Assembly: GCA_964575225.1 (NCBI GenBank) | Contig: CAZNQW010000254.1 | Coordinates: forward strand, 1-5,584 | Length of the DNA: 5,584 nt | Source: CAZNQW01 sp964575225 | GTDB lineage: Bacteria; Chloroflexota; Anaerolineae; JAAYZQ01 | Direction of reading: 5' to 3' | Shown here: piece by piece, positions 1 to 5,008 of the stretch | Numbering within the stretch: position 1 is the first letter of the stretch | Layout of the letters: the number at the start of each line of letters is the position of its first letter | Translations under genes and position numbers: made by a program | Notes under the pieces: generated by a model | Seen by the model: only the letters and a program-made list of their open reading frames with translations | Told to the model about the DNA's origin: nothing | The model's database searches: none

Positions 1-126
1 CGCCCGTGTCTGCCCCTTGCTCGGCCCAGACGCCCCCGAGACAGGGGCTAGGAGCGGGCACGGCATGCCGCGCCTGGCTGGGGGTGATGCATCCGTCGCC
101 GATTCTGCAACCATCCCGCAAAAAAG
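1..126. other. Upstream stretch with no assignable gene
   Basis: No gene can be established here. Plus frame 2 is open from the left edge to a TGA at 128-130 and frame 1 to a TAG at 49-51, so the tail of a gene from the left could be present, but neither short peptide is recognisable. An imperfect inverted repeat pairs 13-24 with 36-47 (CCCCT and CTCGG arms with a two-base internal mismatch). It could be a transcript-end structure, but no T-run follows it. A 10-bp palindrome CGGCATGCCG sits at 61-70. The stretch directly before the promoter contains a short A-run (120-125). Confidence 0.4.
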
Positions 127-155
127 ATGACAGCCCCCCGACTTTGTGCTATAAT
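127..155 (+). promoter_or_regulatory. Strong extended -10 sigma70-type promoter
   Basis: The 35 element ATGACA (127-132, five of six matches to TTGACA) is separated by exactly 17 bp from a perfect TATAAT (150-155). The TG at 147-148 makes an extended 10 element, TGCTATAAT. An A-run lies just upstream of the 35 element. Transcription would start near 162, leaving a leader of about 50 nt before the ATG at 214. This should be a strong, largely constitutive promoter for the 422-residue protein; I see no clear operator in it. Confidence 0.85.
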
Positions 156-200
156 GATTAGGCCAATGGAATGGGCTCCGCGCCCCTGTTTCCCACCATG

Positions 201-208
201 AAAGGAGG
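201..208 (+). promoter_or_regulatory. Ribosome binding site AAAGGAGG
   Basis: AAAGGAGG is a near-perfect complement to the 16S rRNA 3' end, and lies five bases before the ATG at 214. It fixes that ATG as the start and argues against the out-of-frame ATGs at 171 and 198. Confidence 0.9.
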
Positions 209-213
209 TTCCG

Positions 214-1482
214 ATGACCAGCGATCTCCGGAGCAGACTGCGTATCTCCGAAGCATGCCTGGACGACATCAACCAGTTTCTGTTGGACCCCGAAAGCCGG
301 GTGGTCCACGATTTTCTGGAGGTGGTGGCCCGCTATGGCTCACCCGACGAGATCAATCGCAAGGCCCGCGAGGCCCGCGACCTGGGCCGCCTGATGGATC
401 GCCTGCAAGAGATGGGCTCGCCCTATCGGGCCGATCTGGATTGGCTGATCGAACAGCGGGACCGAGGCGCCTTTATCTCCATCGCCGACTATCGCCGCCG
501 GGTGCTGGGAGACCGGGCTGAGGGCCTCGATTTCCACGAGGACCTGGCGGTGACTCTGGAGATCAGCGCCCTGCAATACTTTCCCTATCTCATCGCCGAG
601 GCGCGCCAGAGCATCGAACGGGGCGAGCTGATGCCGGGCCGATTTATCCGCGTCCGCAGGATGAAGGAGCAAGAGGTCGACAACGGCGATCTGGTGGCTG
701 TGGCGGCTGCCATGCAGATCGTTGGCGCCAGCTATGTCGAGACGCTGGACACCAAGGGCACCGACGGCAGCAATATCCATCTGGGCGGGCCCGAGACCAT
801 CACCGGCTATTTCGGCGGCGTGGGTCAGCCCAACCACTATCCCCTCAAGTGGCTGGACGAAATCCTCTACTATTACACCACCTACGGCATCCAGCAGGTG
901 CTCAACATCAACCCGGGGACGGTCCTCTTGGGCTATTTCCTGCACAAACTGGGGGTCGATATCGAGTTCAAGATCTCGGTCTATATGGGCAACGACAACC
1001 CCTACGCCGCGTTATGGACGCTGTTGGGCGCCCGGCTCTTTGGCCGCGATGACGGCACCACCTCGCTCATCGGCTTTAACTGGAGCAACTCGGTGAATAA
1101 CGAGACCATCGAGATCACCGCCCAGGTGCGCAAGGCACTGGACCTCGAAGCCATCGTCCGCTTTGAGCATCACATCACCGAGACTTGGAAGAGCATTGTC
1201 CGCCAGCCCTACGACCGCACCCAGGAGCTGGTGGAGCTGGCCGACCACGTGGCCAACATTTCGGCCAAGCACGAAGGCGGCATCCCCGAGATCGACGCGG
1301 CCCGCAACCATCCCTCTGACATCCTCGACTATTTTCGGGCCAAGGACGAGATTCTGGCTGCGGGCCATATGGAAGCGCTGGAGCGCAATTATCTGGACAA
1401 GCACGACGCCGTCAACCGCACCGCGCGGGCGCTCACCGAGCACGGCCTATCGTTTGTGGCGGCGGCCCACCTGCACCGTTAG
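214..1482 (+). CDS. Conserved-looking alpha/beta protein of unknown function (422 aa)
   Basis: I do not recognise the family. The protein is soluble, with no signal peptide or membrane segment. Residues 1-135 are mostly helical and charged. From about residue 143 short hydrophobic strands alternate with helices: RFIRVRRM (143-150), YVETLD (174-179), QVLNINP (228-234), IEFKISVYMG (250-259), TSLIGFNW (283-290) and IVRFEHHITE (314-323). This order suggests a TIM-barrel-like enzyme core. Polar residues cluster at strand ends as in active sites: D179/K181/D184/H189, N231/N233, N260/D261/N262, N289/N292/N295/N296/E297, E318/H319/H320/E323 and H353/E354. A distant relation to the barrel subunit of B12-dependent mutases crossed my mind but is not supported by any motif I can name. 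The start is fixed by AAAGGAGG at 201-208 and an extended 10 promoter. Its stop overlaps the stop of the convergent repeat gene by four bases. The coding call is very sure; the function is unknown. Confidence 0.93.
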   Translation: MTSDLRSRLRISEACLDDINQFLLDPESRVVHDFLEVVARYGSPDEINRKAREARDLGRLMDRLQEMGSPYRADLDWLIEQRDRGAFISIADYRRRVLGDRAEGLDFHEDLAVTLEISALQYFPYLIAEARQSIERGELMPGRFIRVRRMKEQEVDNGDLVAVAAAMQIVGASYVETLDTKGTDGSNIHLGGPETITGYFGGVGQPNHYPLKWLDEILYYYTTYGIQQVLNINPGTVLLGYFLHKLGVDIEFKISVYMGNDNPYAALWTLLGARLFGRDDGTTSLIGFNWSNSVNNETIEITAQVRKALDLEAIVRFEHHITETWKSIVRQPYDRTQELVELADHVANISAKHEGGIPEIDAARNHPSDILDYFRAKDEILAAGHMEALERNYLDKHDAVNRTARALTEHGLSFVAAAHLHR

Positions 1483-2366
1483 CCGGTTTTGCCGCTCAAC
1501 ATGCTCAGGACTTCTTGCAGGCTGGCCTCGGCCTTTTCGGGGTCCAGGCCGGTCTGCTGCGCAAGTTCGGCGGTCATGCCCGTCGACGCCAACAGCTCGG
1601 CATCGACCTCCTGACCGCTGTTGACGCGGGTCAGGATCGTTTCCATGTCCGGGTCGACCGCTACTTCGACGCCCGACCGGGAAGCCACCTGGGCCGCGCC
1701 GCGGCTACCCGACATGAGCTTGTTGAGCACAAAGCCCACCACCAACTGGGCGATCTGGGGCGGCAGCCCCAGCTTTTCGGCCAAGCCGACCACGATGGAG
1801 GTCAGGGGAGACGGGGCACTGCTGCTGGCCTGGCTGCCGCCCATCAGGGCGCCCAACAGGCCGCTCATGCCGCCTGCCTCTTGACTGGCGGCGGGTGCGC
1901 CACCGCCCATCAGGGCGCCGAGCAGGCCGCCCATGTCAGGCGCCTCTTGACCACCTGCCGGTGCGCCACCGCCCATCAAAGCGCCGAGCAGGCCGCCCAT
2001 GTCGGGCGCCTCTTGGCTGCCTGCGGGTGCGCCGCCGCCCATCAAGGCGCCCAGCAGGCCGCTCATGTCGGGGGCCTCTTGGCCACCTGCGGGTGCACCG
2101 CCGCCCATCAAAGCGCCCAGCAGGCCGCTCATGTCGGGGGCCTCTTGGCTGGCAGCAGGTGCGCCGCCGCCCATCAGGGCGCCCAACAGCTCGCCCATGT
2201 CGCGCGTCTCTTGACCGCCGGCGGGCGCATCCGCGCCCTGCGGGCCGGTCGGCAGGCCCTCTTTGGCCAGATTGTCCATGAATCCTGCCAAGGGATCGCC
2301 GGTGGATTCCTCATCCTCTGGGGGTTGTTCGGTTCCGCTCACAAGGGAGCTCAAGATATCGTCCAC
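1479..2366 (-). CDS. Gly/Met-rich 22-residue-repeat protein with DUF937/YidB-like C-terminus (295 aa)
   Basis: The start chosen is GTG at 2366, seven bases after the SD sequence AAAGGAG (2380-2374) and about 65 nt downstream of a good promoter. An in-frame ATG at 2513 would lie upstream of that promoter and add a non-protein-like segment, so it is rejected. Residues 1-46 are acidic (DDIL, PPEDEE). Residues 47-178 are six 22-residue repeats of the form APAxxQEAPDM then xGLLGALMGGG, predicted as short amphipathic helices joined by flexible Ala/Pro/Gly linkers. Residues 189-218 (TSIVVGLAEKLGLPPQIAQL onward to NKLM) form a hydrophobic helical region. Residues 255-295, with TGMTAELAQQTGLDPEKAEA, resemble the tail of DUF937/YidB-like proteins, whose function is unknown; these families also carry Gly-Leu-rich GLLGGLLGG-type stretches. 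There is no signal peptide, so it is probably cytoplasmic and may self-assemble. The gene is convergent with the unknown plus-strand gene, overlapping it by four bases. Family placement is moderate; coding is very sure. Confidence 0.88.
   Translation of the reverse strand: MDDILSSLVSGTEQPPEDEESTGDPLAGFMDNLAKEGLPTGPQGADAPAGGQETRDMGELLGALMGGGAPAASQEAPDMSGLLGALMGGGAPAGGQEAPDMSGLLGALMGGGAPAGSQEAPDMGGLLGALMGGGAPAGGQEAPDMGGLLGALMGGGAPAASQEAGGMSGLLGALMGGSQASSSAPSPLTSIVVGLAEKLGLPPQIAQLVVGFVLNKLMSGSRGAAQVASRSGVEVAVDPDMETILTRVNSGQEVDAELLASTGMTAELAQQTGLDPEKAEASLQEVLSMLSGKTG
1833..2228 (-). repeat. Six in-frame 66-bp tandem repeats
   Basis: Units run 2228-2163, 2162-2097, 2096-2031, 2030-1965, 1964-1899 and 1898-1833 (minus-strand order), each coding 22 residues with no spacers. 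The inner units are nearly identical in DNA, with the core coding GLLGALMGGG most constant. The variable positions are residues 4-5 (AS, GG or GS) and 12 (S or G). The outermost units have diverged most: unit 1 has ETRDMGE and unit 6 has EAGGMSG and ends GGS. This is typical of expansion by slippage or unequal recombination, with older copies at the edges. Confidence 0.93.
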
Positions 2367-2373
2367 TGTCTTT

Positions 2374-2380
2374 CTCCTTT
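2374..2380 (-). promoter_or_regulatory. Ribosome binding site AAAGGAG deciding a GTG start
   Basis: On the minus strand AAAGGAG is followed by seven bases and then GTG (2366-2364). This decides the start of the repeat protein against the longer open frame that begins with ATG at 2513. Confidence 0.85.
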
Positions 2381-2396
2381 CGCGGTTTGGGGGGGG

Positions 2397-2425
2397 ATCG
2401 CACCCACGATTTGGGTGCGATTTTT
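2397..2425 (+). terminator. Perfect 10-bp hairpin with T-run (plus-strand intrinsic terminator; minus-strand leader hairpin)
   Basis: The arms ATCGCACCCA (2397-2406) and TGGGTGCGAT (2412-2421) pair perfectly around a five-base loop, and a run of five Ts follows at 2421-2425. On the plus strand this is a convincing intrinsic terminator, the first one I see after the plus-strand gene ending at 1482. On the minus strand the same hairpin lies at about +11 to +35 of the repeat-gene mRNA and is followed by eight Cs (2396-2389), not Us. There it would not terminate, and would instead act as a 5' leader structure, perhaps stabilising the mRNA or influencing translation. Confidence 0.65.
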
Positions 2426-2437
2426 CCGCTGTCCACC

Positions 2438-2466
2438 ATTGTAGCACACATTGCCGGTTGCGCCAA
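2438..2466 (-). promoter_or_regulatory. Extended -10 promoter of the repeat gene
   Basis: On the minus strand TACAAT (2443-2438, five of six matches) has an upstream TGC giving TGCTACAAT, and a 35 element TTGGCG (2466-2461, four of six) at exactly 17 bp. Transcription would start near 2431, giving a leader of about 65 nt. The 10 region TGTGCTACAATG differs by one base from TGTGCTATAATG in front of the gene at 214, so the two convergent genes have near-identical core promoters. Confidence 0.75.
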
Positions 2467-2493
2467 ATCGGCAAGAGATGTATCTCTTTGGCG
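2461..2493. promoter_or_regulatory. Nested inverted repeat overlapping the -35 element (candidate operator)
   Basis: The outer arms CGCCAAA (2461-2467) and TTTGGCG (2487-2493) are perfect 7-bp inverted copies, and the first covers the 35 element of the repeat gene. Inside is a perfect palindrome AAGAGATGTATCTCTT (2473-2488), centred about 49 bp before the predicted transcription start. A dimeric regulator bound here could activate or block the promoter. The symmetry is directly visible; the operator role is inferred. Confidence 0.45.
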
Positions 2494-2623
2494 GGAATGC
2501 CTCGCGCGCCCATGGCTCCTGGATCGTACCCCCTCAGGACCCGGCGCTAGGTTTCCAGGCAGAGCTCCAGGTGGGGAATTATCCTGCCGCGTGGTTCCCA
2601 AAAGGCCAAGCGGGTCCGGCCGG
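2494..2623. other. Spacer downstream of the large minus-strand gene
   Basis: This is the 3' flank of the gene ending at 2624. I see no coding region, no tRNA-like fold and no hairpin followed by a T-run on the minus strand. There is only a possible long-range pairing of GGACCC (about 2537-2542) with GGGTCC (about 2612-2617). The end of the large gene's transcript is therefore not defined here. Confidence 0.4.
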
Positions 2624-5008
2624 CTATGGCCTGCGGAGGATCACCGGCAGATGGATCACAGTGCCTCGCGTGTAGGTCACGACGGCCGAATCTCGCACCC
2701 CATCGGCGTGGTCATAGAGCACGGCCTCGATCTCGACCGGCGCGTCGGGCAACAGATCGTTGGTCAGGGTCGCCGTCACCTGAACCGCGCCCTCGCTGCC
2801 CGTAGCCAGCTCCCCCAAGTCCCACGCGGCCCACAGCCCGGCCGGGTCCACCGCGGTCGGCGACGGCACCGAGCGGGCAAAGGGCGCCTGGGGCGGGAAC
2901 AGGCCGCGCAGCCAGGCCCGGCTCTCCAGTCCGCCGAGGTTGCCATAGCGCCAGGTTACGGTGGCCTCTCGACCGGCGGGCACGCCCGATGCGTACACCG
3001 CATCGAGCCACAGCTCGCTGGGCGCCTTGTCGATCTGCACAGCCCGCCGCTCCAGGTAGACGCCTTCGGCCCACAGCTCTTCCCACAGCACGGCATAGGT
3101 CCAGGTGCAGGGTTCCACGGCAAAGACCTTGGTCAGGGTGATAGGCCCCGGAGCCCCCGCGGGGAATTCCCACGACAGAGAATCGGGGCCGGTCAGGAGC
3201 ACGCCCCCATCCGGTTGGGTGGAATATCGCGCCAGGGTCAGCCGCTCGGGGTTCCACTGCTCGACGATCTCGACGGCCGAGCGGGTAGAGATGACGTCGG
3301 TGACGGTCACTACGTCAAAGGTCTGCACGTCCACCGCCAGCCCCAGCGTCCAGGGTTGGCCGTTGATCCACTTTTGCCACGTGGGAGGCGGGACGTGATA
3401 GGCGACCTCGGTCTCGGCGGCCAGCTCGTCGGCATAGTTGTAGAGGCCCGCCCAGATCTCTACCGTCGTTGAGGGGGGCAGGCCGGGCGCCATTTCCACC
3501 TCGACGTTGATACGGCCCTCCTCGTTCATTCCCAGGGCGCCGAGGTCCCACCGGGCCCACAGCCCGGCCGGGTCCACCTCCGTCGGTGCCGGTTCTGAGC
3601 CGATCCAGGGCGCCTGAGGCGGGAACGTGGTGTGGATCCAGGCGTCGGATTCCAGGCCTCCGTCGTTTCCATAGGCCAGCTCGAACTCGGGCCGGTCGCC
3701 GCTGTACGCGCTCACGTCGAAAAAGCTTTTGATCCAAAGCTCGGGCAGTCGCCTGTGGACGACGACCGGTCGGTTGCGAACGGCCAGTCCAGCAGATACA
3801 GCCTCCCACAAGATCGTGGCAGGCTCGCCCGAGGGCTGCACCCGGAACTTGACCGTCACGGTCGCCGGCCCGAGATCCACACCGCTCGGGACTCCCAAAC
3901 TCCAGGCGCCCGACGCGGGCAGAACGTAGGGCATGTAGGCAGGGGGATCCACCGTCCAAGGATGCAGCAGCTCCAATTCCTCGGGGTTCCACCCCTCGAC
4001 CAGGGAGAAACCGCTCGGGTTGCCGGCGGCCGGCGTGATCACCTCTGTCACCGTCAGTATCTGCGACGTCTCGAGGGTGACTGAAATGCCGGGCTGCCAG
4101 GCCTCGCCGTTGACCTGTTTCTCCCAATCCACCGGGAACAGCTCCTGGTTGACGTGCAGCTCGATCGAGGCCTCGTCCTGCAACCCGTCCAGGTGGTCGT
4201 AGAGGCCGCCCCAGATCGAGACGGTCGTAGACGTGGGCAGGGTCTCGGCCAGCAGGACGAAAACCTCTATCTCACCCCGAGCGTCTTGGGCCAGGTCGCC
4301 CAGGTCCCATCGCGCCCAGGTCCCGCCCAAATCCACCTCATCGGGGAAGGGTTCGGCATACACAAAGGGCGCCGTCACGGGAAAGGTCGTGCGGACCCAC
4401 ACGTCATTTTCCAGCCCGCCGGTGTTGGAATACACCAGGCGGAACGAGCCCAGCCCGCCGGCGTCCACCTCGGGCGTGTAGGCGCTGTCGAGCTTCAACT
4501 GAGGGGCCTGTTTTACAAAGATGGCCGACCGGAGATCGAACGGCGGCCCCTCGTCGACGACCAGCCGCTCCTCCAGCGTCGTCGAAACCCAGGCGCATGG
4601 CTCGACCGAGAACCATTTGGTGATGGTAACCACCTCTGGCGAACCGGCCGGCACGAGCACGTCCAGCCACCCCGGCGTGCTGATCACGCTCCCGACGGAC
4701 GGCATGACCTCCACGTTGACCAGGCGAAGCCGATCTGGGCTCCAGGTTTCGGTCAGTGTAAAGGCCTGGATCGCCGTGATCACGTCGGTCACTTCTACGA
4801 CCTGCCCCGTCTGCACACTGACATGAAAATCGGGCACCCAGGGCAGGCCGTCCACCGACTTTTTCCAGTCCGGTGTGGGCGAGGGACCCAAGGAGGGAGT
4901 CTTGCAGCGGGTGGTCTGGTCGCTGCTAAAGTCGGTGACCCAGATTTCGGGCGGATTCGAGCCCTCGATAAATGTAATTCCGCTGTTGTATCCGCCCCCC
5001 CTGGACAT
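2624..5008 (-). CDS. Large exported-type protein, C-terminal part: three tandem beta-sandwich repeats and LPVILRRP tail
   Basis: This is the main part of a gene whose 5' part lies in another frame from 5001 to the right edge. Numbering is from the nominal ATG at 5008, which has no ribosome binding site and directly follows a TGA, so it is not a credible start. Residues 1-36 finish the propeller-like region. Residues 37-46 are a Pro/Ser/Thr linker. Residues 47-288, 294-540 and 543-780 are three repeats of about 247 residues. Each repeat begins with a module starting W(K/E/Q)KxVNGxxW and continues with one carrying YxNxGGLExxxW (193-204, 446-457, 688-699), VDxxGxWAxWDLGxL and LYDHxDG-like segments. 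The second module resembles CARDB/DUF11 extracellular beta-sandwich domains. VEPC occurs in repeats 1 and 3 (C138, C634) but not 2. The tail GTVIHLPVILRRP resembles endings of many Chloroflexota secreted proteins and may be a surface-sorting or processing signal. The likely role is a cell-surface structural or binding protein; no catalytic motif is seen. Confidence 0.85.
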   Translation of the reverse strand: MSRGGGYNSGITFIEGSNPPEIWVTDFSSDQTTRCKTPSLGPSPTPDWKKSVDGLPWVPDFHVSVQTGQVVEVTDVITAIQAFTLTETWSPDRLRLVNVEVMPSVGSVISTPGWLDVLVPAGSPEVVTITKWFSVEPCAWVSTTLEERLVVDEGPPFDLRSAIFVKQAPQLKLDSAYTPEVDAGGLGSFRLVYSNTGGLENDVWVRTTFPVTAPFVYAEPFPDEVDLGGTWARWDLGDLAQDARGEIEVFVLLAETLPTSTTVSIWGGLYDHLDGLQDEASIELHVNQELFPVDWEKQVNGEAWQPGISVTLETSQILTVTEVITPAAGNPSGFSLVEGWNPEELELLHPWTVDPPAYMPYVLPASGAWSLGVPSGVDLGPATVTVKFRVQPSGEPATILWEAVSAGLAVRNRPVVVHRRLPELWIKSFFDVSAYSGDRPEFELAYGNDGGLESDAWIHTTFPPQAPWIGSEPAPTEVDPAGLWARWDLGALGMNEEGRINVEVEMAPGLPPSTTVEIWAGLYNYADELAAETEVAYHVPPPTWQKWINGQPWTLGLAVDVQTFDVVTVTDVISTRSAVEIVEQWNPERLTLARYSTQPDGGVLLTGPDSLSWEFPAGAPGPITLTKVFAVEPCTWTYAVLWEELWAEGVYLERRAVQIDKAPSELWLDAVYASGVPAGREATVTWRYGNLGGLESRAWLRGLFPPQAPFARSVPSPTAVDPAGLWAAWDLGELATGSEGAVQVTATLTNDLLPDAPVEIEAVLYDHADGVRDSAVVTYTRGTVIHLPVILRRP
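2669..4867 (-). repeat. Three tandem ~247-residue protein repeats
   Basis: The repeats start at the Trp codons at 4867, 4126 and 3379 (spacings of 247 and 249 codons). They share the order: WxKxVNGxxW, VxTxxVVTVTDVI, a WNPExL segment, a TLTKxFxVEPC segment (absent in copy 2), LWLDxxY, YxNxGGLE, PPQAPF/W, VDPAGLWAxWDLG, LPxxTTVEI, and LYDHxD. Copies 2 and 3 share PPQAP and VDPAGLWA, whereas copy 1 has VTAPF and VDLGGTWA, so copies 2 and 3 look closer in the second module while copies 1 and 3 look closer in the VEPC part of the first. DNA identity is moderate, so the duplication is old. Confidence 0.85.

Noticed and set aside
48..272. Minus-strand 74-codon open frame at the left end
   Set aside because: It overlaps the strong plus-strand promoter, RBS and start codon, and has no ribosome binding site of its own.
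1483..1500. Terminator hairpin around CCGGTTTTGCCG just after the plus-strand stop
   Set aside because: Only three base pairs can form (CGG/CCG) and no T-run follows.
1833..2228. CRISPR-like array
   Set aside because: The units are contiguous, in frame, 66 bp long and without unique spacers; they code a protein repeat.
1515..2444. Plus-strand open frame of 309 codons across the repeat gene
   Set aside because: It is a His/Ala/Gly-rich antisense shadow of the 66-bp repeats. It has no ribosome binding site and its composition is not protein-like.
2367..2513. N-terminal extension of the repeat protein to the ATG at 2513
   Set aside because: It would include the promoter, the leader hairpin and the SD sequence as coding sequence; GTG at 2366 has ideal SD spacing.
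2440..2560. tRNA or small RNA gene in the intergenic region
   Set aside because: There is no cloverleaf, no CCA end and no T-arm sequence; the symmetry present is explained better as promoter and operator elements.
2537..2617. Terminator of the large minus-strand gene from GGACCC/GGGTCC pairing
   Set aside because: The arms are only 6-7 bp with about 70 nt between them, and no T-run follows on the minus strand.
2387..3472. Plus-strand open frame of 361 codons over the start of the large gene
   Set aside because: It is an antisense shadow in high-GC DNA, rich in Arg/Gly/His, and crosses the 3' end of a well-supported minus-strand gene.
4960..5008. ATG at 5008 as the true start of a separate 794-residue protein
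   Set aside because: There is no SD sequence, a TGA immediately precedes it, and the encoded start continues a blade of the upstream frame.
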